Assembly (NCBI GenBank): GCA_004563195.1
Contig: SFTJ01000007.1
Coordinates: 1-64,000, forward strand
DNA: 64,000 nt
Origin: a bacterium
Lineage (GTDB): Bacteria; Bacteroidota; Bacteroidia; Bacteroidales; Muribaculaceae
Reading direction: 5' to 3'
In this document: one piece after another, positions 8,664 through 16,452 of the stretch
Position numbering within the stretch: position 1 is the stretch's first letter
Layout of the letters: the number at the start of each line of letters is the position of its first letter
Program-made: the position numbers and the translations under genes
The notes under the pieces: generated by a model
The model's input: only the letters and a program-made list of their open reading frames with translations
Database searches by the model: none
Told to the model about the DNA's origin: nothing

Positions 8664-10268
8664 TTACCTTAATTTTTCCACTTCAATGTAGTCGATGGCG
8701 GGGATAATGGCTTCGGCATTGCCTATGCGCACTTCGTTGTCGCCTTTGCGTAGGGTGACTTCGATGCTTGCGGCGCTGCGCGACAAGGCAAATTTGGTGC
8801 CGTTGACGCTCGCTTCGGCGGTGAAGTCGTGGGCTGTGGGCATAAACTTGAATGTGATGCGATAGTTGCCGCCGTTCTTGCTGTAGACGTCGTTCCAACG
8901 GAGATAATTCGTTGCCGACCCGCCTATCTTCTCAGCCACCACGCCGCCCGAGGCGCCTTCGGCTGCCACATATTTCACGCCGGAGGGGCGAATATCGCTA
9001 AAGTCGGGACAGAATGCCCATTCGCCTTCGTAGATAACAGGCTCTATGCGAGTGCCTTTCACGCGAAGTATCTTGGCCGTGTGGGCGGGTAAGGTGATGT
9101 CGATTTTCGTCATCTTGCCCAGATTGCGATGCTCATTGAGGTCGCGAACGCTCATTTCGCCGCTCATTTCGAGAGTTTCGGCACTCACTTCCATGCGTTG
9201 CGGAGCATCGGAAGGGTTATAGAGAGCCACTGCGCGGGTGTTGCCGTGGAGTTTCTCTATGTCCTTGGCAAGCACATAGGTGTCGCCACTATGTTGCACC
9301 ACGCGAGCCTGAAGGCCGAGGCGGTCTTGATTGACTGCTATGAGTTCGCGATTGGTGATAATCTTCATAGTTTCGTCGGGGATATAAGCGATGTCGCAAC
9401 CCAGCAGCAAGGGCGAACTCATAATGCACCACATGCCGAAGTGAGCCTCCTCCTCGGCATACGTCAGTCCGAGGCCCTCGTCCCAAAAAGCCGATGGCTT
9501 ATGGTTATATCCCACCGCGAGCATATCCATATCGTTGTAATGTCCGCCGCCGGCATAGGCCGAGAGATAGAGATTCTTGCTGATAACATAGCGTATGGAG
9601 TGCCACACGGGGCGTATGTCGCCGCTTATTCGCCACGAATTGGCGATACTGCTCACCCATGTGCCGGGATAGCTCCATCGGCATATGTTGAGGTGCACTT
9701 TCTTGCCCGCTACGCTGTCGATAACATTGCGTATGGTGGTGTATCGTGCCTGTTCGTCGAGTTTCTGTTCTTGACCGCCACAGTAGTCTATCTTGATGAA
9801 ATCGAAGTCCCAATCTGCAAAATATCGAGTGGCATCAGCCACATCGTGGCCATACATGCCGGCGCCGATGCCGTTAACATCCTTATTGTAGGATGATCCG
9901 CAAGTGTTGATGCCGGCATCGCTGTAGATGCCTGCCTTCAAGCCCAACGAGTGGATGTATTTCACCAAATCGGCCATACCGTCAACGCCCCATGGGAAGC
10001 GTTCGGGATGCGGAACCATACTGCCATGAGCATCGCGTTTGCCAAAGAAGCCGTCGTCGATGTTCACATAGCTATAGCCGCAATCGCTGAGTCCCGACTC
10101 CTTGAGCATTCGGGCTTGACAAGAGATAATAGAGTCGGAAATATCCACCATATAGGCGTTCCACGAACTCCAACCCATGGCGGGTGTTTCTATTTGGCGA
10201 GCCGGAGCCTTACACGCGGTTATCAGCATGGCAGCCAATGTTGCAAGTAAGATGATTCGTTTTTTCAT
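8664..10268 (-). CDS. GH27 alpha-galactosidase with C-terminal beta-sandwich module, lipoprotein
   Basis: 534 residues. A lipobox (MLITAC, Cys19) predicts lipid anchoring. The catalytic barrel opens with TPAMGWSSWNAYM, the GH27 hallmark. The nucleophile lies in FIKIDYCGG (Asp161) and the acid/base in RISGDIRP (Asp217). GH27 enzymes remove terminal alpha-galactose (some alpha-N-acetylgalactosamine) with retention. After the barrel and its beta domain (to about 405) comes a further module of about 125 residues that looks like a CBM6/CBM35-type carbohydrate-binding fold. It is the second gene of a minus-strand pair behind a CE7 esterase, 57 bases apart. Likely substrates are galactose-capped, acetylated plant glycans such as galactomannan (inference). 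Confidence 0.93.
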   Translation of the reverse strand: MKKRIILLATLAAMLITACKAPARQIETPAMGWSSWNAYMVDISDSIISCQARMLKESGLSDCGYSYVNIDDGFFGKRDAHGSMVPHPERFPWGVDGMADLVKYIHSLGLKAGIYSDAGINTCGSSYNKDVNGIGAGMYGHDVADATRYFADWDFDFIKIDYCGGQEQKLDEQARYTTIRNVIDSVAGKKVHLNICRWSYPGTWVSSIANSWRISGDIRPVWHSIRYVISKNLYLSAYAGGGHYNDMDMLAVGYNHKPSAFWDEGLGLTYAEEEAHFGMWCIMSSPLLLGCDIAYIPDETMKIITNRELIAVNQDRLGLQARVVQHSGDTYVLAKDIEKLHGNTRAVALYNPSDAPQRMEVSAETLEMSGEMSVRDLNEHRNLGKMTKIDITLPAHTAKILRVKGTRIEPVIYEGEWAFCPDFSDIRPSGVKYVAAEGASGGVVAEKIGGSATNYLRWNDVYSKNGGNYRITFKFMPTAHDFTAEASVNGTKFALSRSAASIEVTLRKGDNEVRIGNAEAIIPAIDYIEVEKLR

Positions 10269-10325
10269 AATGTAGTGTTTTTTATGATGTTGTCAGTTAA
10301 TACTATAGTACGTAAGAAGGAATCG

Positions 10326-11639
10326 CTATCGGCGAAATTGCATTATCCACTTCCAAGCGGCTTCGTTTTGATAGGCGTAACGCCAATGCCCTGTTTCGGG
10401 CACGATGAGGAGTTTTTTATGCTCCGAGGCAATAGAATTCCAAGCGGCATAGGTGCTTGTGGGCGCACAAGTGAGGTCGTTGTAGCCCATCGACATAAAC
10501 ACCGGTGTGTGCAGCATGCGTGCAAAGTTCACCACATCGTAGTATTTTATCACATCGGCATGGTGCTGCACATAAGTTTTGTCGCGATTGAAGAGAAAAT
10601 AGTGAGGCCAACCGCCGGCGCGACCGTGCAAGTAAGCTTCTTGGTCGCACAGAGCGGGGAAGAATGCTATTATGGCGCTCACCTTGGGGCACAGTGCGGC
10701 AGTGACTATGCTCAGCGCGCCGCCCTGACTTCCGCCGGTCACAAAGAGGTTTTTGCCATCGAATTGCTCCATCGAAGCGAGATACTCGGCGGCACGCACG
10801 CATCCCAGATACACATCGCGATAGTAATAAGTGTCGCGCGAGTCGATGCCCTTAGCCGGATAGTTGCTCAGCGAGTCGGCACCAATGCGGCGATAGTAGT
10901 CGTCCGGCTGCGTAAGCGGCAAGCCGTGAATACCCAGGTCGAGGGTAATCATACCCTCCTCGGCAGGCGACAAATAGCCGCCAATCTTGTGCACGCCTGC
11001 TCCCGGCACGCGCATCACGGCAGGATAGCGACCCGGCGCTTTGGGCACGGCAAGTATGCCATACATAGCTCGCACCGAGGATATTCTTGCTTCATACACA
11101 TTGGTTTTGTCGGTGCATAATTCGGGCAGTAGTGTGAGCCGGGCTTCGTTTTTCACAAGCGCCAGTGTGTCGAGCCGGCTCTGCCACCATTGCACAAAGT
11201 CATCGGGCATAGGCACGGTGGGCTTTATGGCTTCGGGGTTAAATCCCACGGCACACGACCCGCTGAAGCGTTCGCCGCCCACTACGGTGCTCACCGAGCA
11301 GCGCAGAAATCCAGCCTCGTGCATCGTGCCTCCCTCTATGGTGGCAACGCCGCAGCGCAGACGCAACACTCCTTGCTTGTGTGGCTCCATTTTATCGTAG
11401 CACAGCGAATATGCCACCGAATCGATTTCTACAGGAATGCCCGAAGAAAATGCTGCAACATTAAACCTTACGCTTTTTCCGCAGTCATAATGATAAACAT
11501 CGGCTACATCGTCCACCGAGTGCGCCACCGATTTGCTCTGAGGAGTTACTCTAAGGGTGATAATACGCTGCGAAGGTTGGGAGTATGCCAAAAGGCAGCA
11601 AACGAGCGCCGATGCTATTGAAATAAGGTGTTTATACAT
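10326..11639 (-). CDS. CE7-family acetyl esterase (acetyl xylan esterase, AXE1)
   Basis: 437 residues with a signal peptide (about 1-20). The alpha/beta-hydrolase triad typical of CE7 is visible: the nucleophile in GGSQGG (Ser304), Asp in MGYNDLTC (Asp388) and His in ETGHW (His418). CE7 enzymes remove acetyl groups from xylo-oligosaccharides and other small acetylated compounds. Compared with the roughly 320-residue cytosolic CE7 enzymes, this protein has an extra N-terminal beta domain of about 120 residues, as often seen in Bacteroidetes homologues. First gene of the minus-strand pair with GH27, so the two probably act on the same acetylated, galactosylated glycan. Confidence 0.9.
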   Translation of the reverse strand: MYKHLISIASALVCCLLAYSQPSQRIITLRVTPQSKSVAHSVDDVADVYHYDCGKSVRFNVAAFSSGIPVEIDSVAYSLCYDKMEPHKQGVLRLRCGVATIEGGTMHEAGFLRCSVSTVVGGERFSGSCAVGFNPEAIKPTVPMPDDFVQWWQSRLDTLALVKNEARLTLLPELCTDKTNVYEARISSVRAMYGILAVPKAPGRYPAVMRVPGAGVHKIGGYLSPAEEGMITLDLGIHGLPLTQPDDYYRRIGADSLSNYPAKGIDSRDTYYYRDVYLGCVRAAEYLASMEQFDGKNLFVTGGSQGGALSIVTAALCPKVSAIIAFFPALCDQEAYLHGRAGGWPHYFLFNRDKTYVQHHADVIKYYDVVNFARMLHTPVFMSMGYNDLTCAPTSTYAAWNSIASEHKKLLIVPETGHWRYAYQNEAAWKWIMQFRR

Positions 11640-11668
11640 TTTTGTAATGGTGTTAGATGTGACAAATA

Positions 11669-11676
11669 CAAAGATA
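11669..11676 (-). promoter_or_regulatory. -7 element for the CE7-GH27 operon
   Basis: On the minus strand TATCTTTG matches TAnnTTTG about 30 bases upstream of the CE7 start at 11639. No convincing -33 TTTG is seen. Confidence 0.4.
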
Positions 11677-11757
11677 ACAATTATTTTTTATAAATAAAAT
11701 GCACACCGGCATATCGAGATAACGAGCCAAACAGGTGAATTTTTTATAAAAAAGCAT

Positions 11758-11765
11758 TATCTTTG
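11758..11765 (+). promoter_or_regulatory. -7 element for the 11847 lipoprotein gene
   Basis: TATCTTTG on the plus strand, about 80 bases upstream of the ATG at 11847. Together with the minus-strand box at 11669-11676 it makes a divergent promoter region. A -33 box is not evident. Confidence 0.4.
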
Positions 11766-11846
11766 ACGATTGAAGCATCGTTACGAGCAAGAGATAAGCA
11801 AAACCTCGAATATCAAAAACAATTTTAAAAAGTTGACGAAATAATT

Positions 11847-12245
11847 ATGAGAACCGTTAGAGTATTAATGATGAGCATGTTGCTGGCGATAATCACAATC
11901 GGCGTCAGCTCATGCACCGAAGAGCGCTTCGGCAGCGTGGTAGGCTGTTGGGAGCTCGAAAGCGACGAATATGGTTATGTTGAAGACGTGATGGTCGACA
12001 AATATTACTTCTATGCCGATGGCACAGGCACCTATGGCTACTACGACCGCGACGCCTATGGATATTACTGGGTGGGCGACGTGCCATTCTCGTGGGGATA
12101 TGGCTGGGACGGTCCGGAATCGATATGGATGGACTTCGGCTACGGCGAACGCTATTATTATTACTATGAATGCGACGGCCCCAACTTGGTGTTGAGCAAA
12201 GACCCATACTTCCGCACTTGGCTAAACTATGTGAGAAGCTATTGA
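11847..12245 (+). CDS. Small Tyr/Gly-rich lipoprotein
   Basis: 132 residues. A lipobox (VSSC, Cys at about residue 23) indicates lipid anchoring. The mature part opens with VVGCWELESDEYGY, resembling the first strand of small lipocalin-like lipoproteins that Bacteroidetes use widely. It is extremely aromatic: about 21 Tyr, plus many Trp, Gly and Asp, including a run of five Tyr near residue 104. I do not recognise a named family. It has its own promoter-like box and a strong terminator, so it is probably monocistronic. Confidence 0.78.
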   Translation: MRTVRVLMMSMLLAIITIGVSSCTEERFGSVVGCWELESDEYGYVEDVMVDKYYFYADGTGTYGYYDRDAYGYYWVGDVPFSWGYGWDGPESIWMDFGYGERYYYYYECDGPNLVLSKDPYFRTWLNYVRSY

Positions 12246-12262
12246 GCCGCAAAAAATACGAC

Positions 12263-12311
12263 TATGAGGGGCGGGATTGCTTAAAATTGCAGTCCCGCCC
12301 CTCATACTTTT
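12263..12311 (+). terminator. Strong intrinsic terminator after the Tyr-rich lipoprotein
   Basis: An 18-bp stem (12263-12280 with 12289-12306, one G-T pair, 8-base loop) followed by CTTTTG. It lies 18 bases past the stop codon at 12245. Confidence 0.93.
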
Positions 12312-12398
12312 GTCTAAAACCATTTTCATAAGATTGTCCAAACGATTAAAAATAAAATGCAAATAAAACCTTATATGCTATATGTAACTTTGCAATAC

Positions 12399-12643
12399 GA
12401 AAAATTATTATCAGTGCAAGAAGAATACGCTAATGAATAGAATTCTGTAATAGAAAGGTGCAATTTTTGATTAGCTATGTTTAGTTTATTGTTTGAAATG
12501 GTTGGACCTGCGTCACACAGTGACGTCAAGGTCCGGCAAAGGGATTTTATCCAAAATTAATAGTCTTTTCGTAAAAAATAGTAGTAGTTATTTAGGGAGG
12601 GGCTGTGTCGTAGTGATGTTTACGATGCAGTCCTGAATTTTTT
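12399..12643 (+). ncRNA. Candidate small RNA (unassigned)
   Basis: A stretch of about 245 bases without an open frame is bounded by a -7 box (TAACTTTG, 12385-12392) and a terminator-like hairpin (arms 12600-12612 and 12621-12633, followed by a six-T run). Inside is another stable hairpin (12504-12534) with GGACC and GGTCC at its base. This is the layout of an independent non-coding transcript. I cannot match it to tmRNA, SRP RNA or RNase P by eye; a 6S-like RNA is one possibility. It could also be an untranslated leader or mere spacer. Confidence 0.33.
12600..12643 (+). terminator. Hairpin with T-tract
   Basis: A 13-bp stem including three G-T pairs and an 8-base loop, followed by TGAATTTTTT. 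No protein gene ends nearby on this strand, which supports a non-coding transcript upstream. Confidence 0.65.
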
Positions 12644-12917
12644 CACTCGGCGGCATATTGCCCTACTGTGTGATGCCAAATCGAGGCACAACTAACTGTG
12701 GCCGATAATCGATTTGTTCCACCGGAGATTGCGTCTGACATCATTGCAAAAAAATAATAATAAATTTGAGGTGTCTTGCGAACAATTTTTGGCATTATTC
12801 ACTATCTTTGTATTCACATTGGTGTTTCGCAACGGTCGGATAGGCCGATTAGAATAACTAATGACTACTTCAAAATAAACAAACCAAAATCAAAAAAAAC
12901 CAACAATTACAACCGAT

Positions 12918-13295
12918 ATGAAAAAAGTTATCAGCACACCAAATGCTCCGGCAGCTATTGGTCCTTACAGTCAAGCAATTGAAGTGAACGGAATATTGTT
13001 TATCTCCGGTCAAATTCCTATCGACCCGGCTACCGGCGAAATAGTGGAAGGCGGAATCACCGAACAAGCTACACAATCGTTCAAGAACATCAATGCTATC
13101 CTCACCGAGGCAGGCTATACTTTCGACAACGTGGTGAAGACCACCGTTTTCCTTAGCGATATGGCCGACTTTGCTGCTATGAATGCCGTATATGCCAAGC
13201 ACTTTAGTGGCGACTTCCCTGCTCGCAGCGCTGTGGCTGTGAAGACTCTTCCGAAAAATGTGCTTGTAGAGGTAGAAACCATTGCTGCCAAGTAA
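12918..13295 (+). CDS. ridA: RidA family 2-iminobutanoate/2-iminopropanoate deaminase
   Basis: 125 residues, full length for the RidA/YjgF family. It starts with the typical SxPxAPAAIGPYSQAI segment, includes FISGQIPIDP, and ends with the KNVLVEVETIAAK strand holding the family's substrate-binding region; the conserved Arg is in FPARSAV. RidA hydrolyses the reactive enamine/imine released by PLP-dependent threonine and serine dehydratases, which otherwise damages PLP enzymes. The very next gene is threonine dehydratase, so enzyme and detoxifier are side by side. A trimeric cytosolic protein in the family. Confidence 0.95.
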   Translation: MKKVISTPNAPAAIGPYSQAIEVNGILFISGQIPIDPATGEIVEGGITEQATQSFKNINAILTEAGYTFDNVVKTTVFLSDMADFAAMNAVYAKHFSGDFPARSAVAVKTLPKNVLVEVETIAAK

Positions 13296-13449
13296 GTGAA
13301 GCATGGGAGGATTACTCCCATCTACCACAAGATAATACCATAATACAATGCGATGAGCACTCTCGGCATTGCTGCAAAGTTATGCCGATGCTCATGGCTT
13401 GATATAACAAAACCGTAATTATAACTACCAATTTTTTAACATTTCTAAC
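13296..13449 (+). promoter_or_regulatory. Structured leader between ridA and ilvA
   Basis: Two hairpins fill this gap: 13303-13321 (7-bp perfect stem) and a nested one in which 13353-13359 pairs with 13389-13395 and 13364-13369 pairs with 13382-13387. Neither is followed by a T-tract, so this is not an ordinary terminator. It could be a processing site or a regulatory leader of ilvA. The function is inferred only from position and structure. Confidence 0.45.
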
Positions 13450-14658
13450 GTGGAAAAAGAACTCACCCTCAATGAGGTCTACCGCGCTTCGCATGCCCTC
13501 AAGAGCATCATCCGCCACACCGACCTCATAGCCGCACCCACCATTCGCAAAGGTTGCGACATTTTCATCAAACCCGAAAATCTTCAGGTCACCGGCTCTT
13601 TTAAGGTTCGTGGCGCAAGTTATATGATTTCGCAACTTTCCGACGAAGAAAAACAGCGTGGAGTAATAGCTTGTTCGGCAGGCAACCATGCACAAGGCGT
13701 GGCATTGGCTGCTGCCAAGTGCGGCATCAAAGCCACTATCTGCCTCCCTGCCGGCGCTCCTATCTCTAAGGTAGAAGCCACTCGCAGCTATGGCGCCGAG
13801 ATTTGCCTCGTGCCGGGCGTCTACGATGATGCTTACAGTCGCGCTTTGCAACTCAAGAACGAAAAAGGCATGACTTTCGTTCACCCATTCGACGATCCTC
13901 AAGTGATAGCCGGACAAGGCACCATTGCTCTCGAAATACTCAACGATTTGCCTGATGTGGAATGCATCATCGTGCCTATTGGCGGAGGCGGCCTCATCAG
14001 CGGCGTGGCTTATGCAGCCAAGCAAATCAATCCCAAAATCAAGGTCTACGGCGTGCAAGCCGAGGGCGCTCCGAGCATGTATAACAGTCTCGCTCACAAC
14101 GCTATCTTACGCCTCGACACCGTGTCGACCATTGCCGACGGTATTGCCGTGAAAGAACCCGGCAAAAACACTTTCGAGTGCTGCAAACAATGGGTTGATG
14201 AAGTGGTTACGGTGAGCGAAGACGAGGTGTGCGCTGCTATTCTGCACTTGCTCGAGAAGCACAAGATGGTGTCGGAAGGCGCCGGTGCCGTGTCGGTGGC
14301 TGCCGCTATGTACGGCAAAGTGCCCATCGAGGGTAAGCGCACTGTGTGCATTGTGAGCGGTGGTAATGTTGACGTCACTTTCTTGAGCCGAATCATCTCG
14401 CGCGGTTTGGTGAAGAGCGGTCGCGAATGCACTCTCGCTCTCGAACTTGTCGACAAGCCCGGTCAACTCCACGACGTGACCCAGGTAATAGCTCAACTTG
14501 GTGCCAACGTGCTTTCGGTAATCCACGAACGCAGCGCCAACCAAGTGGCAAATGTCAACTCGTGCATTCTCCGCGTGTCGATGGAAACCCGCAACCACGA
14601 GCACATCCGCCAGATTATCGATGCCCTAAATGCCAAAGGCATTCGCACAATAGAATAA
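13450..14658 (+). CDS. ilvA: Threonine ammonia-lyase (threonine dehydratase) with ACT domain
   Basis: 402 residues. Deaminates threonine to 2-oxobutanoate by way of an enamine, the first step to isoleucine. The PLP lysine lies in TGSFKVRGA (Lys52), the phosphate-binding loop is GGGGL (178-182), and SGGNVDVTF comes later in the catalytic domain. From about 325 a single ACT-type regulatory domain follows (CTLALELVDKPGQLHDV), a shorter layout than the two-ACT biosynthetic E. coli enzyme. The start is GTG at 13450; no ATG lies close upstream in frame, and the GTG places the family-conserved LTLNEVYRAS near the start. ridA lies 154 bases upstream with a structured leader between. Confidence 0.94.
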   Translation: MEKELTLNEVYRASHALKSIIRHTDLIAAPTIRKGCDIFIKPENLQVTGSFKVRGASYMISQLSDEEKQRGVIACSAGNHAQGVALAAAKCGIKATICLPAGAPISKVEATRSYGAEICLVPGVYDDAYSRALQLKNEKGMTFVHPFDDPQVIAGQGTIALEILNDLPDVECIIVPIGGGGLISGVAYAAKQINPKIKVYGVQAEGAPSMYNSLAHNAILRLDTVSTIADGIAVKEPGKNTFECCKQWVDEVVTVSEDEVCAAILHLLEKHKMVSEGAGAVSVAAAMYGKVPIEGKRTVCIVSGGNVDVTFLSRIISRGLVKSGRECTLALELVDKPGQLHDVTQVIAQLGANVLSVIHERSANQVANVNSCILRVSMETRNHEHIRQIIDALNAKGIRTIE

Positions 14659-14685
14659 TTCACCCCATTTAGGATAAAAAGCATT

Positions 14686-14728
14686 AAAGATGCAACCGAG
14701 CCAAATGCACGATTGCATCTTTTTTTTG
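14686..14728 (+). terminator. Intrinsic terminator after ilvA
   Basis: A 10-bp stem (14686-14695 with 14713-14722) ends directly in a long T-run. It lies 28 bases past the ilvA stop. Confidence 0.88.
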
Positions 14729-14770
14729 CACCGTGAATATCCATCGCCAAAACCACCCAATCACATATAA

Positions 14771-14863
14771 AAAACACAGATTAGCACAAACATGGCTCAG
14801 ATTAGCACAATACTGTGTAAATCCGCCCAAATTTTGTGATAATCCGTGGTAAAACAAACCCGC
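14771..14863 (+). repeat. Dispersed intergenic repeat, copy A
   Basis: Pattern: AACACAGATTAGCACAAA, then CAGATTAGCACAA, then AATCCG, AATCCGTGGTAAAAC and AAACCCGC. It closely matches copies at 15148-15229 and 17423-17516 and, more loosely, 63486-63580, 55789-55900, 55903-55975 and 31936-32023 (reverse). Confidence 0.88.
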
Positions 14864-14869
14864 AGCGCG

Positions 14870-15115
14870 ACCTGAAAGGTCGAATGCCCGAGCGTAGCGA
14901 GTGGCTCTTAGCCGGGGGTGGAGCGAAGCGTAACCCTCGGTATCGTGACAACCCACCATAATGCGAAGAACGCGAATATCACATTCCCAGGCGACTGCTC
15001 TCGCGTCCTTCAGACGCTTTTCTTATAATAGCCGGTATTCCGGGGGTTGCGCTATAGCTACACCCCCGGCTAAGAGCACTCGGGCTATCGCCCTCGGCAT
15101 TCAACCTTTCAGGTT
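14870..15115. repeat. Long imperfect inverted repeat element
   Basis: The left arm (14870-14943) and right arm (about 15032-15115) are imperfect reverse complements over some 75-85 bases, sharing ACCTGAAAGGT, a GAATGCC core, and CTCTTAGCCGGGGGTG. The spacer is about 90 bases. RNA across it would form a large hairpin. Two direct copies of the dispersed repeat flank it exactly. It encodes no convincing protein. The origin could be a non-autonomous mobile element or a palindromic repeat cluster. Confidence 0.82.
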
Positions 15116-15147
15116 GGATACTCACGAATACTATGCTGCTATATAAT

Positions 15148-15229
15148 AAACACAGATAACACAAACATAGCACAGATTAGCACAATATTGTGTAAATCCG
15201 CCCTAATCTGTGAAAATCCGTGGTAAAAC
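15148..15229 (+). repeat. Dispersed intergenic repeat, copy B
   Basis: Contains CACAGATTAG and its exact reverse complement CTAATCTGTG 22 bases later, so it can form a 10-bp stem, plus the inner palindrome CACAATATTGTG. Same orientation as copies A and C. Confidence 0.9.
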
Positions 15230-15232
15230 GCA

Positions 15233-16390
15233 CTAATCGCAGCGCCCTTCAAAATCGGTTGAAGCCGGTTGGTTGGGCGTTACTTTTCGCTTGGCAAGTG
15301 CCTCTGTCTCGCCTTCGAGGGTGAGCACATATTGCTTGTAGTAACTGAGCAGCAATGCCGTAAGCGGCAGGGCTATGATGAGTCCCACAAAGCCGAGTAG
15401 CGCTCCCCACACCGATAGCGAAAGCAATATCAGCACCGGATTGATGGCCATATACTTGCCCATGATGCGCGGCGTGAGATAGATGTCCTGAAAAGCCTGC
15501 ACCACGCAGTATACCAACGAGGTCCAGCCGCACAAAACCCAGAAGTTGGAACCCGTAGCCACAGCATCTACCAGGCACAGGAAGAATGCTATAGGTATGG
15601 AGATGAGTTGCAGATACGGCACAAGGTTAAGAAGTCCTATAAACAAGCCCAGCACCACAGCCATCGGGAATCCCACTATCGAGAAACCTATGGCAAACAA
15701 TATGCCCACTATGAGCGCTATCAAAGCCTGTCCGCGGAAATACATATTCATGGCGCGTTTCACATCGTTCACCACATCGAGCACGCCCGAGCGATAGCGA
15801 TGCGGGATGGCGCGCGAAAAGCCCTTCGACACCTTTTCGTAGTCGATAAGTATGAATATGAGATAAATCACAGCTATAAACCACGACAGGATGTTCATTA
15901 TCACATTGGCTGTGGCACCCACAAATAGCCAAGTCTCCTTAAACACATCGCCCACAAGTTTCATCCACTGCTCTTTGCTAAGCAGATTCACTATCTCATT
16001 CACATCTACATGTTGGCGCAAAAATTCCACCAACTCGGGCGGCAAATACTTCACATCTAAGCGTTTCGAAGTGTATTCGCCGAGCATTGCCACCATGCGG
16101 CTGGTTTCGTCGTAGATATATGGCAATAGCACATAGAGCGCGGCACTTATCACAGCCACCACCATCAGCAAAGTCACCACCACCGGCAGCACATTGCCCT
16201 TGCAGTGCATCCATCGCTTGTTGAAGCGCACCAGCGGGTGAATAATATACGCCAAAAGGCACGCCACGAAAAACGGCAGCAGCACTCCGCTGAGATAGTT
16301 GATAAGATACACCACCGCTACCACGCACGCCGTTGCAAAGAGTATGCGCACCACGCGGTCGAAGTCATATTTTCGTCGTTCTTCTATCAT
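15233..16390 (-). CDS. AI-2E/PerM family membrane permease
   Basis: 385 residues. Shows the typical plan of the family (PF01594): paired N-terminal membrane helices (about 15-80), a cytosolic/periplasmic loop domain (about 90-150), then further helices including the conserved GLLNLVPYLQ segment (about 250) and PRIMGKYMAINPVLILLSL (about 305-325). Members have been linked to autoinducer-2 export or Na+/H+ antiport in different species, so the substrate here is open. A polar tail of about 30 residues ends the protein. It lies 62 bases behind the esterase gene at 16453 on the same strand, perhaps in one transcript. Confidence 0.88.
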   Translation of the reverse strand: MIEERRKYDFDRVVRILFATACVVAVVYLINYLSGVLLPFFVACLLAYIIHPLVRFNKRWMHCKGNVLPVVVTLLMVVAVISAALYVLLPYIYDETSRMVAMLGEYTSKRLDVKYLPPELVEFLRQHVDVNEIVNLLSKEQWMKLVGDVFKETWLFVGATANVIMNILSWFIAVIYLIFILIDYEKVSKGFSRAIPHRYRSGVLDVVNDVKRAMNMYFRGQALIALIVGILFAIGFSIVGFPMAVVLGLFIGLLNLVPYLQLISIPIAFFLCLVDAVATGSNFWVLCGWTSLVYCVVQAFQDIYLTPRIMGKYMAINPVLILLSLSVWGALLGFVGLIIALPLTALLLSYYKQYVLTLEGETEALAKRKVTPNQPASTDFEGRCD

Positions 16391-16452
16391 ACTTTACAAT
16401 TTTTCCGAGAAGAAGCACTATTGTAAAATCTCGTCTATGCCCCGAGACTGCA

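Larger units (their letters stand above)
12246..12917. other. Long gene-poor stretch with two terminators and a candidate small RNA
   Basis: No protein gene is supported. It holds the terminator of the 11847 gene, a -7 box at 12385, a hairpin at 12504-12534, a second terminator at 12600-12643, and a -7-like TATCTTTG at 12803-12810 ahead of ridA. Confidence 0.6.
14659..15232. other. Intergenic stretch between convergent genes, filled with repeats
   Basis: No gene is supported. In order it holds the ilvA terminator, dispersed repeat copy A, the left arm of a long inverted repeat, a short spacer, the right arm, and dispersed repeat copy B up to the end of the minus-strand permease gene. Confidence 0.8.

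Noticed and set aside
14864..15120. Possible insertion sequence or protein gene in the inverted repeat
   Set aside because: There is no transposase and no open frame with protein-like composition; it is kept only as an inverted repeat element.
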